The notes beneath the pieces were generated by a model. It was not told the origin of the DNA. It was given only the letters and a program-made list of their open reading frames with translations, and ran no database searches. 64,000 nucleotides of DNA from DASQFQ01 sp963722815 (GTDB lineage Bacteria; Actinomycetota; Thermoleophilia; Solirubrobacterales; Solirubrobacteraceae). The position numbers were made by a program, and so were the translations under genes. Positions 1 to 9,537 of this stretch are shown here, in pieces; position 1 is the stretch's first letter, and every line of letters starts with the position of its first letter. The stretch lies in assembly GCA_963722815.1 (NCBI GenBank), contig CAVROM010000002.1, positions 186,001 to 250,000 of the forward strand, written 5' to 3'.

Positions 1-954
1 GAGCGCTTCCACGGCATGGGCGAGTGGGCGTGGGCAGCCGGCATCGCGCCGCTCCTCGGGCCGTGGCGCTACGGCGCGGTCCAGCTCGTGCTGCAGCGCA
101 AGGGCGGCTTCGACCCGCACAAGCAGCTCGACTTCCTGTCTCGGCACGAGGCGACCAACGTCTTCACGACACCGACCGCGATGCGCTCGATGATGGGCAT
201 CGAGAAGGCGGGCGACAAGTACCCGCAGAAGTTCCGCATCGTCTGCTCGGCCGGCGAGCCGCTGAACCCCGAGGCGATCCGCTGGTTCCGCGAGCAGTAC
301 GGCGTGACCGTGCTCGACTACTACGGGCTCACGGAGTCCTATCCGCTCGTCGCGAACTACCCGTTCATGGACGTCCGCGAGGGCTCGATGGGCAAGCCGA
401 TGCCGGGCTGGGACGTGCAGATCCTCGACGAGGACGAGAAACCACTGCCGAAGGGCGAGCGCGGCGAGATCTGCCTGCGCGCGCGCTCGAACCCGCACTA
501 TCCGCTCGGCTACTGGAACAACGACGAGGACTCGGAGGAGACGTTCGGCGGCGACTGGTTCCACACCAAGGACGCCGCCTCGCTCGACGAGGACGGCTAC
601 GTCTGGTACGAGGGCCGCGCCGACGACGTGATCATCGCCGCCGGCTACCGGATCGGCCCGTTCGAGGTCGAGTCGGCGCTGCTCGAGCACGCGTGCGTGG
701 CCGAGGCGGCGGCAGTCGCGTCGCCCGACGAGCGGCGCGGCAACGTCGTCAAGGCGTTCATCGTGCTGGCCGAGGGCAAGGAGGGCTCGGACGAGCTCGC
801 GGACGAGATCAAGGCCTTCGTCCGCCAGCGGCTGTCGGCGTACGCCTACCCGCGCAAGATCGAGTTCGTCGACGAGCTGCCGAAGACGCTGACCGGCAAG
901 ATCCGCCGGATCGAGCTGCGCCAGGCCGAGCTGGACGCCGCGAAGCAGGGCTGA
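1..954 (+). CDS. Acyl-CoA synthetase / AMP-dependent ligase, C-terminal part (5' truncated)
   Basis: The frame is open from base 1, so the start lies upstream of the window. The visible part is the C-terminal two thirds of an ANL-superfamily adenylating enzyme, which activates a carboxylic acid with ATP and transfers it to CoA. Visible motifs are YYGLTES (A5-like), GYWNNDEDSEETF, the hinge region WFHTKDAASLDEDGYVWYEG followed by RADDVI (A8), and PKTLTGKIRR carrying the A10 catalytic lysine. The substrate cannot be told; medium-chain or benzoate-like acids are possible. It ends 4 bp before the next gene and is probably cotranscribed with it. Confidence 0.9.
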   Translation, partial: ERFHGMGEWAWAAGIAPLLGPWRYGAVQLVLQRKGGFDPHKQLDFLSRHEATNVFTTPTAMRSMMGIEKAGDKYPQKFRIVCSAGEPLNPEAIRWFREQYGVTVLDYYGLTESYPLVANYPFMDVREGSMGKPMPGWDVQILDEDEKPLPKGERGEICLRARSNPHYPLGYWNNDEDSEETFGGDWFHTKDAASLDEDGYVWYEGRADDVIIAAGYRIGPFEVESALLEHACVAEAAAVASPDERRGNVVKAFIVLAEGKEGSDELADEIKAFVRQRLSAYAYPRKIEFVDELPKTLTGKIRRIELRQAELDAAKQG

Positions 955-958
955 GCGG

Positions 959-1747
959 GTGCTCGCCCTCGCGCTCGCCGTAGCCGCGGCGGCGATCGCG
1001 CCGCCGCCGGTCAACGCGCGCTTCGACTACCAGATCGGCGAGCCGTACACGCCGCCGCGCGGCGTGCGCGTGGTGTCGCGCGACTGGTTCGACGCGAAGC
1101 CCCCGCGGCGCGGCTACGCCATCTGTTACGTCAACGCGTTCCAGACCCAGGACGACTCGCCGGACGTCGTGCGGCCCGACGAGCGCTCGGCGTGGCCGCC
1201 CGATCTCGTGCTGAGCTCGCTCGGCGACGACCCGAACTGGGGCGGCGAGTACCTCGTCGACATTTCGACCGCGGCCAAGCGCCGCCGGGCCGCCGACTGG
1301 CTGCAGCCGATGATCGAGACCTGCAAGCGCAAGGGCTACGACGCGGTCGAGTACGACAACCTCGACTCGTGGACGCGCTTCGACGGCACGCCGCGCGAGG
1401 GCGACGTGCCGTTCGGCAAGCCCTCGGCGCTGGCGTTCGCCGCGCTGATCACGCGCCGCGCGCACGCGCTCGGGCTGGCGGTCGGGCAGAAGAACACGGC
1501 GGAGCTGACGCGCAGGCAGGCGCGGCGGCGCGTCGGCTTCGACTTCGCGATCGCCGAGGAGTGCGGGCGCTACCGCGAGTGCAACGCGTACCGCCGCGTC
1601 TACGGCAACCACGTGATCGCGATCGAGTACCGGCGCCGCGACTTCCGTTACACCTGCCGCAGGGTCGGCGACCGCATCTCGGTCGTCCTGCGCGACGTGA
1701 ACGTCACCGCGCCCGGCTCGCGCACGTATCGCTACGACGCGTGCTGA
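959..1747 (+). CDS. Secreted GH114-like (endo-alpha-1,4-polygalactosaminidase / TM1410 family) protein
   Basis: This 262-residue protein starts at GTG 959, four bases after the upstream stop. A short hydrophobic Ala/Leu/Val signal-like stretch fills residues 2-15. The body resembles the GH114/TM1410 barrel: CYVNAFQTQ near residue 55 (strand), then DISTAAKRRRAADW and KGYDAVEYDN near 110-135, where the family has its catalytic Asp/Glu region, and QKNTAEL later. Family members hydrolyse or bind galactosaminoglycans. The substrate here is unknown. The family call is made from motifs only. Confidence 0.7.
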   Translation: MLALALAVAAAAIAPPPVNARFDYQIGEPYTPPRGVRVVSRDWFDAKPPRRGYAICYVNAFQTQDDSPDVVRPDERSAWPPDLVLSSLGDDPNWGGEYLVDISTAAKRRRAADWLQPMIETCKRKGYDAVEYDNLDSWTRFDGTPREGDVPFGKPSALAFAALITRRAHALGLAVGQKNTAELTRRQARRRVGFDFAIAEECGRYRECNAYRRVYGNHVIAIEYRRRDFRYTCRRVGDRISVVLRDVNVTAPGSRTYRYDAC

Positions 1748-1817
1748 TGTCGATTCCGGCTCCGGTCGTTCGTCGTCCCGGGTGAAAGGCAAATTCCACC
1801 CGACCAAGGAGGACCCC

Positions 1818-2381
1818 ATGGGCAAGATCACCGTCGCAGAGTTCGTGTCGCTGGACGGCGTGATGGAGGACCCGGGCGGCGCCGAGGGCTACCAGCACGG
1901 CGGCTGGACCTTCAAGTACCCCGACGACGAGGGCATGAAGTTCAAGTTCGAGGAGCTGATGGAGCACGACGCGCAGCTGCTCGGGCGCGTGACCTACGAC
2001 GGCTTCTCGAAGGCGTGGCCGGACATGAAGGACGACGCCGGCTTCGCGGACAAGATGAACGGGATGCCGAAGTACGTCGTCTCGACGACGCTCACCGACC
2101 CCTCGTGGAACAACACGACGGTGCTGCCCGACGTCGACGCGGTGGCCGAGCTCAAGCAGCGCGAGGGCGACATCCTCGTCGCCGGCAGCGCGCAGCTCCA
2201 CCACGGGCTGGTCGAGCGCGGGCTCGTCGACGAGTGGCGGCTGATGGTGTTCCCGATCGTGCTTGGGAGCGGCAAGCGCCTGTTCGGCGACGCTGCCGAC
2301 GCGACGGGCCTGGAGCTCGTCGACAGCCGGCAGCTCGCCTCGGGCTCGCTCTACCTGACCTACCGCAAGGCGGCCGCGTAG
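1818..2381 (+). CDS. Dihydrofolate reductase / RibD C-terminal-like family protein
   Basis: ATG 1818 is preceded by a strong ribosome site (AAGGAGGA, 1806-1813), which fixes the start over an upstream in-frame ATG at 1782. The 187-residue protein begins KITVAEFVSLDGVMEDPGG and contains LLGRVTYDGFSKAWP, KYVVSTTL and ILVAGSAQLHHGLVERGLVDE, all typical of the stand-alone RibD_C reductases (NADPH-binding, general oxidoreductase or stress role). It lacks a deaminase domain, so it is not the riboflavin enzyme RibD itself. Its last 22 bp overlap the convergent SRPBCC gene. Confidence 0.85.
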   Translation: MGKITVAEFVSLDGVMEDPGGAEGYQHGGWTFKYPDDEGMKFKFEELMEHDAQLLGRVTYDGFSKAWPDMKDDAGFADKMNGMPKYVVSTTLTDPSWNNTTVLPDVDAVAELKQREGDILVAGSAQLHHGLVERGLVDEWRLMVFPIVLGSGKRLFGDAADATGLELVDSRQLASGSLYLTYRKAAA

Positions 2382-2839
2382 CGGTTCATCCCGCTCGGCC
2401 AGCCGCCGTCGGACCCGACCGCCGCGCGCATCTGCTCCCAGCCGTCCCCGTGGCGGTCGAGGTTGCGGTGCTCGAGCTCCACGCGCGTGCGGTCGGGCGC
2501 CTCGGCGACGAAGCGCACCTCGACCTCGCTGGTGCGGTCGAGATCGGTCTCGATCTCCCACTGCAGGTTGATGTCCCAGCTGAATACGACGCGCTCCGGC
2601 GGCTCGTAGGCGAGTACGCGCGACCAGCGGCACTCGCTGCCGTCGCTGACGACGTCGTACACGTGGCCGCCGGCCCGCGGCTCGAAGACCATCTTCGTGA
2701 GCGTGGTGCCCTCGGGGAGGAGGTGGTGGTCGGGATCCCACCAGGTGCCGATCTCGTCGGTGAAGACGGCGAACGCCCGCGCCTGCGGGACGTCGACGAC
2801 GACGGACGTGGTGACGGCGGTGTCGGTGGCAGTGCTCAT
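2360..2839 (-). CDS. SRPBCC (AHSA1-like) domain protein
   Basis: A 159-residue single-domain START/SRPBCC protein of the activator-of-Hsp90-ATPase-homologue type. It shows VDVPQARAFAVFTDEIGTWW at the N-terminus, FEPRAGGHVYDVVSDGSECRW in the middle and a C-terminal GWEQMRAAVGSDGGWP helix. These small proteins bind hydrophobic ligands in a helix-grip fold. The start overlaps the ArsR stop (ATGA, 2836-2839), so the two are translationally coupled. ArsR-SRPBCC pairs are a common actinobacterial arrangement. The ligand is unknown. Confidence 0.88.
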   Translation of the reverse strand: MSTATDTAVTTSVVVDVPQARAFAVFTDEIGTWWDPDHHLLPEGTTLTKMVFEPRAGGHVYDVVSDGSECRWSRVLAYEPPERVVFSWDINLQWEIETDLDRTSEVEVRFVAEAPDRTRVELEHRNLDRHGDGWEQMRAAVGSDGGWPSGMNRYAAALR

Positions 2840-3144
2840 GAGTCCTCCTGTTCGGCGGCCGCCTTGAAGTTGGCCAGGGATCGGGTCCAGAACTGGTCGA
2901 GGTAGGCGCGCAGCATCCCCAGCCCCTCCGGGTCGACGGTGTAGATGCGACGCGTGCCGGCGGCACGGTCGGTGACGAGCCCGGCGTCCTTGAGCACCTT
3001 GAGGTGCTGGGAGACGGCAGGGCGACTGACCGGCAGCTCGCCGGCGAGCTCGCCGACCGCGCGCGGGCGCTCGGCGACCCGCTCGAAGATCGTGCGGCGG
3101 GTCGGATCGGCGAGCGCCGCGAGCCCATGTCCTTGGTAAGTCAT
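2836..3144 (-). CDS. ArsR-family winged-helix transcriptional regulator
   Basis: I chose ATG 3144 (MTYQGHGLAALADPTRR), the usual beginning for this family. An in-frame ATG at 3180 lies inside the -35 box of the gene's own promoter and is therefore unlikely. The 102-residue protein has the HTH as SRPAVSQHLKVLKDAGLV and the wing as RRIYTVDPEGL. It has no cysteine metal site, which fits the SRPBCC-partner subgroup rather than metal sensing. It probably represses its own operon through the palindrome that overlaps the -10 region. The transcript would have only a very short leader. Confidence 0.88.
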   Translation of the reverse strand: MTYQGHGLAALADPTRRTIFERVAERPRAVGELAGELPVSRPAVSQHLKVLKDAGLVTDRAAGTRRIYTVDPEGLGMLRAYLDQFWTRSLANFKAAAEQEDS

Positions 3145-3151
3145 CACGAAC

Positions 3152-3185
3152 GGTAAGTCTATGCTTACCTCAGTGGCCATGTCAA
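3152..3185 (-). promoter_or_regulatory. Promoter and palindromic operator of the arsR-SRPBCC operon
   Basis: On the minus strand a perfect TTGACA (3185-3180) is followed after 18 bp by TAGACT (3161-3156), a good -35/-10 pair. A perfect inverted repeat GGTAAG-N6-CTTACC (3152-3169) covers the -10 box, and a further GGTAAG lies at 3135-3140. A repressor on this palindrome would block RNA polymerase. ArsR autoregulation is inferred from position. Confidence 0.7.
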
Positions 3186-3198
3186 GGCCCGGAACGAC

Positions 3199-3226
3199 GC
3201 GGCGCCCGCTGGAGGGCGGGCGCCGC
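3199..3226 (-). terminator. GC-rich hairpin terminator downstream of the M28 peptidase gene
   Basis: Perfect 11-bp stem (arms 3199-3209 and 3216-3226) with a 6-nt loop, located between the peptidase stop (3250) and the arsR promoter. There is no clear T-run, as is common in high-GC actinobacteria. It probably insulates the peptidase gene from the arsR promoter region. Confidence 0.55.
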
Positions 3227-3249
3227 GCTGCGTCGTACTTGGGCGCGAA

Positions 3250-4959
3250 CTAACGCGTCTTCACGCGCTCCGGCCCCCGGAACGGGAGCTTCGCGGCGCG
3301 CTGCTTCGCGCGCTTGAGTGCCGCGGTCGTGCGCGAGCCGATGTCACGGCGGTTCTGGCCGAAGTGCCAGATCGCGTGCGTGACGGCGCCCGACATCTCA
3401 CGCAGCGACTTCAGCGCGTTGCCGTTGAGCTGGTTCGCCTGCTCCTGCGCGATCGCCAGGTTCTCGGGCGTCGGGTTAGCCTCGTACACGTTCATCGTGT
3501 CCGCCGGGGGCTGTCCCGTGACGGTGCTGATGTTGTCGCAGGCCTCGTGGTAGCACGGGTCCAGCTGCTCACCCGCGACGCCGCCGTACAGCGCGACCTG
3601 CTCCGGGGTCTTCGGAGCCTCGGCGCCGGCGAAGATGCCGCCCGAGGGGATGCCGCGATTGACGAACCCGACGTAATCCGAGCGCCCGTCGAACGGGATC
3701 CGCTCCGTGGCCATGCCGCGCCGCGCGAAGTAGCGCGCGAACACGTTCTCGATCGCACCGGAGCCGTCCGGGCCCGGCGTTCCGTCAGGCTCGCTGCCGT
3801 CACCGTCGTAGATCAGCCGCGCGTAGTTCGGCGAGGCGATCATGTCCGTGTCGATCATCACGTCGGTCCGGTCCACGTCGGACTGCGGCAGGCGGGCGGC
3901 GTAGTCCTGCGAGCCGATCAGGCCGTCCTCCTCGCCCCCGAACCACAGGAAGCGCACCTTGTTGCGCAGCGCGAACTTGTGCTTCGAGATCTGCTCGGCG
4001 AGCGCGAGCTGCCACGACGTGCCGGAGCCATCGTCGTTGATGCCCGGGCCGGCCGGGACCGAGTCGAGGTGCGCACCCGCGATCACCATGTGGCGCGGGT
4101 CGCCGGTCCGGGTCTCGGCCACGACCTGCGGGAAGAAGCGGTCGACGCTCTTGCCGCTGGTCTCCAGCCGCACCGTCGGCGCCTTGCCGTCCTTGAACGC
4201 CTGGTAGAGCTCCTGGCCGACCGCGAAGCTCGAGAACACGGCCGGGATCGCGAGCTCGGTCGGCCCGGCACGGAAGCCGGCGTTCACGCGCCCGGGGCTG
4301 TCGCCCTCGTTCATCAGGATCGCGCCGACGGCGCCCGCCGCCTGCGCGTTCGCGAGCTTCTGCACGAACGGGCAGGTGCCCCGCTGCAGCAGCGAGATCG
4401 CGCCCTTCGTCGCGGCGGGAAAGTCCGCCGGCTCACAGCCGGCGCTGCTCGTGTCGGCCGCTGGGCTCGGGATGACGATGTCGTTGACCGGCACGACGGG
4501 CGCGCTCGGAACGGCCGCGGTGGGCGAGTTCGCGAACGTGATGTAGTCGACGGCCGCACTGTTGTCGTCGGCCGCGGTGCCCGCCGTGTACGTCTTGGCG
4601 GTCGGGGTGAGCTGCTGGAGGACCGGCGGCGCCGTCTCCTGCCACTCGGGGAAGTTGAACTGGTCAACCTTGACCTTGAGCCCGGCGCGCTGCATGCGCT
4701 CCCGGACGTACGCCACCGACGCCGTGAAGCCGGGCGTCTCCGTGTGACGCGTGCCGCCGTTCATGTCGGCGATGCTCTGAAGCGCCCGCTGGTGCTTGAC
4801 GATGTTGCGGACGGAAACGGCCTTCTCGAGCTTCGCCGAGCCGCCGTGGTGGCCGTGATGGCCGTGATGGCCGTGATGCCTCGGCTTGGCCTGCGCTCCC
4901 GACGCCGGCACGAGCATCAAGGCCGCTGTGGCGAGCATCGCCACGCGAGTCCTGCTCAT
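3250..4959 (-). CDS. Secreted M28-family zinc metallopeptidase with PA domain
   Basis: A 569-residue protein with a signal peptide (residues 1-24, ending SGAQA). A histidine/glycine tract follows (residues 28-40, HHG repeated). A protease-associated domain spans about 150-270 (GAISLLQRGTCPF). The M28 catalytic domain has zinc ligands at H297 (AGAHLDS), D309 or D310 (GINDDGSG), E343/E344 (GGEEDG), D372 (IDTDMIASPNY) and H471 (CYHEACDN). Relatives are extracellular aminopeptidases. A ribosome site GGGAGGTGG precedes ATG 4959. The gene is monocistronic, with a hairpin downstream. Confidence 0.92.
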   Translation of the reverse strand: MSRTRVAMLATAALMLVPASGAQAKPRHHGHHGHHGHHGGSAKLEKAVSVRNIVKHQRALQSIADMNGGTRHTETPGFTASVAYVRERMQRAGLKVKVDQFNFPEWQETAPPVLQQLTPTAKTYTAGTAADDNSAAVDYITFANSPTAAVPSAPVVPVNDIVIPSPAADTSSAGCEPADFPAATKGAISLLQRGTCPFVQKLANAQAAGAVGAILMNEGDSPGRVNAGFRAGPTELAIPAVFSSFAVGQELYQAFKDGKAPTVRLETSGKSVDRFFPQVVAETRTGDPRHMVIAGAHLDSVPAGPGINDDGSGTSWQLALAEQISKHKFALRNKVRFLWFGGEEDGLIGSQDYAARLPQSDVDRTDVMIDTDMIASPNYARLIYDGDGSEPDGTPGPDGSGAIENVFARYFARRGMATERIPFDGRSDYVGFVNRGIPSGGIFAGAEAPKTPEQVALYGGVAGEQLDPCYHEACDNISTVTGQPPADTMNVYEANPTPENLAIAQEQANQLNGNALKSLREMSGAVTHAIWHFGQNRRDIGSRTTAALKRAKQRAAKLPFRGPERVKTR

Positions 4960-5185
4960 ATAGCCCCACCTCCCAGTGAGTGTCGCCCGGCGGCTTCTGG
5001 CCGCCGCGCTATCCCTGTCTCACGGCGCGTTGTGGCGCCGCCGGCGCGGGACCCTATCGGACTAAGGGCCGCGGCTGCGTGAGTAAGGCCCGCGGCTCGG
5101 AAACCCGCTCCATTCGCCCGATGTGGGGGAACCCGGCGTAGCCCAGGATGGACTCATGCTTCAACCCGACCGAAGGGGCAACACC

Positions 5186-5584
5186 ATGCAGACCCTGGAC
5201 TCCTACGTCGCCGCCGCGCAGCTCTCCGATCGCCGGGCGGCTGCCGCCACGGCCCGCGCGGCGCGCCGGGCGCGGAAGGTCCCCGCCGCGTCCACCGACG
5301 AGCGCCTCGTCCTCCGCCGCGCCGCGGCGGAGGACGAGCTCGCGCTCGCTCGTCTCGCCCGCCTCGACAGCGCGCCGCGACCGAGCGGCCCGATGCTGGT
5401 GGCCGAGATCGACGGCAAGATCCTCGCCGCCGTCCCGGTCGACGGCGGGCGCGCGATCGCCGACCCGTTCGCCGCCACGGCCGACCTCGTCGACCTCCTC
5501 CAGGCGCGGGTCGAGCTGATCTCCCCCCAGCGCGCCCGCGTCCGCCGGCCCCGGCTCCGCTTCCCGCGCGTGCGGGTCGCGTAG
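5186..5584 (+). CDS. Hypothetical protein, weakly GNAT N-terminus-like
   Basis: ATG 5186 has AAGGGG about 8 bases upstream, which is preferred over the in-frame ATGs at 5123 and 5156. The 132-residue product begins MQTLDSYVAAAQLSDRR, has an Arg/Ala-rich linker, then LVLRRAAAEDELALARLARLDSA and MLVAEIDGKILAAVPVDGG. This resembles the first strands of an acetyltransferase, but the acetyl-CoA P-loop is missing. It ends in a basic tail. I do not recognise a defined family. The 226 bp upstream, to the divergent peptidase gene, hold no other gene. Confidence 0.6.
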   Translation: MQTLDSYVAAAQLSDRRAAAATARAARRARKVPAASTDERLVLRRAAAEDELALARLARLDSAPRPSGPMLVAEIDGKILAAVPVDGGRAIADPFAATADLVDLLQARVELISPQRARVRRPRLRFPRVRVA

Positions 5585-5644
5585 CCGGTGCCGGCGCCCG
5601 GGCGCGCCGCGCGCCTGGTGGATACTCCGGGGGTGGCGACACGG

Positions 5645-8562
5645 ATGACGAGCAGCCGGCTGATCGGGCGCGCGGCGGAGCTGGCCGAGCTCGAGGCCGC
5701 GCTGCGCGATGCCGCCGACGGCCGGCCGTCGCTCGCGTTCGTGGCGGGCGAGTCGGGCGTTGGGAAGTCGCGCCTGGTCGCCGAGCTGGCCGGGCGCGAG
5801 GGCGCGCGGATCGCGGTCGGCGAGTGCGTCGAGCTGGGCGAGGAGGAGCTGCCGTACGCCCCGATCGTCAGCGTCCTCCGCGCGCTCGCGCGCGACGACG
5901 ACCCCGTGCTCGGCGAGCTGCCCGACAGCGTGCGCGCCGAGCTCGCCACGCTGCTGCCGGAGCTCGGCGGCGAGGCCCGCAACGGCGGCGGGGGCACCCA
6001 CGGCCAGCCGCGGCTGTTCGAGGCGCTGCTGACGCTGCTCGACCAGCTCGGCCGCGAGCAGCCGTTCGCGCTCGTGCTCGAGGACATCCACTGGGCCGAC
6101 CGCTCGACGCGCGCCTTCCTCGTCTTCCTCGCGCGCAGCCTGTGGACCGAGCGGGTGCTGGTGATCGCCACCTACCGCTCCGACGAGCTGCACCGCCGCC
6201 ACCCGCTGCGCCCGCTGCTCGCGGAGCTCGAGCGCGACACCCGCTCGCGCCGGATCGAGCTCGCACGGCTCTCGCGCGACGAGCTCGGCGACCTGCTCGC
6301 CGACGTCCTCGGCGGGCGCGCCCGACGCGGAGCTGCTCGAGCGCCTGTACTCGCGCAGCGAGGGCAACCCGCTCTTCACCGAGGAGCTGCTCGCCGCGCG
6401 GCTCGACGGCCGCGGCGGGCTGCCGAGCACGCTGCGCGACGCGCTGATGGTGCGGATCGAGCGGCTCAGCCAGCCGGCGCAGGAGGTGCTGCGGGTGCTC
6501 TCGGCCGGGCGCGTGCTCGCGCACGCCGTGCTCGCCGAGGCGAGCGGGCTCGACGCCGCCGAGGTCCGCGCCGCGCTGCGCGAGGCGGCGGAGTCGAACG
6601 TGATCGTCGCCGACCAGCGCGGCCGCTACCAGTTCCGCCACGCGCTGCTGCGCGAGGTCGTCCACGACGACCTGCTCCCCGGCGAGCACTCGGAGCTGCA
6701 CCTCGCGCTGGCGCGCGCGCTCGAGCACCAGGCCGCGGAGACCGGCGAGGACGCGCTGATCACCGCCGGCATCGCCCACCACTACCTGCAGGCGGGCGCG
6801 CAGCGCGAGGCGCTCGTAGCTTCCGTCCGCGCCGCCGATGCCGCCGAGCGCGTGCACGCCCACGGCGAGGCGGGCGCGCTGCTCGAGCGCGCGCTCGAGC
6901 TGTGGCCGCGGGTGCCCGACGCCGCCGAGGAGGCGGGCTGCGACCGCGACGGCCTGCTGCGCCGCGCGGGCCGGGCGCTGATCAACGACGGCGCCTACGG
7001 GCGCGCCGAGGCGCTGCTGCGGGTCGCGGTCGACGACGTCGACGACGACGCCGAGCCGCGCCGGGCGGCCGACCTGCTCGAGCTGCTGGCACGCGCGCAG
7101 TGGTCGCTCGGGCGCGCCACCGACTCGCACGAATCGCTGGACCGCGCGATCAAGCTGCTGCCGGAGAACGACCGCAGCCCGGAGCGCGCGCGGATCCTCG
7201 CGCGGCAGGCGAAGACGGCGCTGCTGCAGGGCCGCTTCAGCGAGGCGCTGCCCGCCGCCGAGGCGGCGTTCGGCGCCGCCACGCACGCGAGCGCCGACGG
7301 GCCGCTCGCCGACGCGCTCAACGCGATGGGCCACTCGCAGATCCTGCTCGGCGAGGTCGAGGACGGCAGCGCGCGGCTGCGCGAGGCGATCGCGATCTCA
7401 CCGCGCGGCTTCGAGCGCACCAGCGCGTGGACGAACCTCGCCGACGCGCTGCACCTCGTCGGTCGCTCGCAGGAGGGCCTCGCCGCCGCCGAGCAAGGGC
7501 TGGCCGACACCGCCTTCGAGGGCCGCGTGAGCGACTGGCTGTCGCTCACGCTGGTCGACATCCGCTGGGCGCTCGGCGACTGGAGCGCCGCGCGGGCCGG
7601 GCTGCCGCCGCCGGACAAGCGCCACATCGGGATGACGCTCGCCTACGTCGAGACGCTGCGCGCCGCGATCGCGCTGGCCGACGCCGAGCACGACGCGGTG
7701 CGCGAGTGCCTGGCGCGGGTCGTCGACGTCGTCACCGGCTCGCGCGAGCCGCAGTTCCTCGGCTGGTACGGCTCGCTGCTCGGCGAGCTCGAGCGCCGCT
7801 GCGGCGACCTCGCGGCCGCGCGCGCGGCGATCGACGACGGCCTCGACGCGATCGAGTTCTGCTCCGAGGACCTGCCGCGGATCGCGTTGCTGTCGGAGAC
7901 CGGCGCGGCGATCGAGGCCGACGCCGCCCAGCGCGCCCGCGACCTCGGCGACGCGGAGGCCGAGCGCGAGGCGATCTCGCGCGCCGAGAGCTTCGTGATG
8001 CGGGCCGAGGCGTGCGCGGACGACGCGCGGCCGGTCGAGATCGCCCGCCACGCGACCGCCGAGTCCCACCTCGCCCGCGCGCGCGGCGCCGCGGACCCGG
8101 AGCTCGATGTCGGCGGCCGCTGACGCCTGGCGCGCGGTCGGGCGGCCCTACCCGGTCGCGCTGGCGCAGCTGCGCCGGGCCGAGACGCTGGTGGAGCGCG
8201 GCGAGCGCGACGCTGCCGCGGCCCAGCTCGCCGACGTGCTCGCGGCCGCCGACACGCTCGGCGCGCCGTGGCTGCGAGGCGAGGCCGAGGGCCTGGCCGG
8301 CCGCGCCCGGCTGGCGCTCGCCACCGTCGACGAGGCCCCGCCGTCGGCCACCGCCGGCGAGGACCCGTTCGGCCTCACGCCGCGCGAGCGCCAGGTGCTC
8401 GAGCTGCTGGCCGGCGGCGCGACGAACCGCGAGATCGGCGCGCAGCTGTTCATGGCCGAGAAGACCGCGAGCGTGCACGTCTCCCGCATCCTCGCCAAGC
8501 TCGACGTCCGCAGCCGCACCGAGGCGGCGGCGGTCGCGCATCGCTTCGGCTTCGTAGGCTGA
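5645..8562 (+). CDS. Large LuxR-type regulator with AAA/NACHT-like ATPase (LAL family), two frameshifts
   Basis: The product, about 970 residues when the frames are joined, is a LAL/MalT-like regulator. The N-terminal ATPase has Walker A GESGVGKSRL near residue 35 and Walker B FALVLEDIHWAD near 145. A helical repeat (TPR-like) middle follows. The C-terminal LuxR HTH reads LTPRERQVLELLAGGATNRE and ends RSRTEAAAVAHRFGFV. The frame shifts by one extra base near 6312-6320 (GGCGGGCGCGCC) and again near 8108, yet conservation continues seamlessly across both. ATG 5645 is the chosen start; GTG 5588 or 5633 is possible. Probably an intact regulator with sequence errors. Confidence 0.85.
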
Positions 8563-8566
8563 GGGC

Positions 8567-9537
8567 ATGACCACGCCACAGCGCCCGCTCGGGTCCGGCT
8601 TCGGCTACCGCTCGACGGCGGCCGAGGTGCTCGAGGGCATCGACCTCGGCGGCCGCCTCGCGATCGTCACCGGCGGCTACTCGGGCCTCGGGCTCGAGAC
8701 CGTGCGCGCGCTGAGCGGCGCGGGCGCGGAGGTGCTCGTCCCGGCCCGGCGGCCCGAACACGCCGCGGAGGTGCTCGAGGGCATCGAGCGCGTGCGGGTC
8801 GACGCGCTCGACCTCGGCTCGCTCGACAGCGTGCGGGCGTTCGCCGGGCGCGTGCTCGACGACGGGCGCAGCGTCGACATCCTCATCAACAACGCGGCGA
8901 TCATGGCCTGCCCGGAGACGCGGGTCGGGCCGGGCTGGGAGGCGCAGTTCGCCACCAACCACCTCGGCCACTTCGCGCTCGCCAACCTGCTGTGGCCGCT
9001 GCTGGCGGACGGCGGCGGCGCGCGCGTGGTCGCGCTCAGCTCCACCGGCCACAAGCGCTCCGGGATCCACTGGGACGACCTGCAGTTCGAGCGCGGCTAC
9101 GAGAAGTGGGAGGCGTACGGGCAGGCGAAGACCGCCAACGCGCTGTTCGCCGTCCAGCTCGACGCGCTCGGGCAGGCGGCCGGCGTGCGCGCGTTCGCCG
9201 CCCACCCCGGCGGGATCATGACGCCGCTCCAGCGCCACCTCTCGCGCGACGAGATGATGGCCGCGGGCTGGATGGACGAGGACGGCCACGCCGACGATCG
9301 CTTCAAGACGCCGGAGCAGGGCGCCTCGACCTCGACCTGGGCGGCGACCTCGCCGCAGCTCGAGGGGATGGGCGGCGTCTACTGCGAGAACTGCGACATC
9401 GCTCGCCCGACCGATCCCGACTCGCCGACCGCGCGCATCGAGGGCGTCGATGCCCACGCGATCGACCCGACGCCGCCGCCCGCCTGTGGGCGGTGTCGGC
9501 GAAGCTGACGGGCGTCGACGCGTTCGCCGCTGCCTAG
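8567..9537 (+). CDS. Short-chain dehydrogenase/reductase (SDR), C-terminal frameshift
   Basis: Starts 4 bp after the LuxR gene. The Rossmann motif is TGGYSGLG near residue 34, followed by NNAAIM, and the catalytic YGQAKTANA carries the Tyr-x3-Lys pair. The uncorrected frame stops at 9508. Around 9470 one base appears missing; with it restored the protein ends RLWAVSAKLTGV plus a short tail at 9537, which is the usual ending for this subgroup. Cofactor specificity and substrate are unknown. Retinol-dehydrogenase-like SDRs are the nearest group by eye. Confidence 0.88.
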
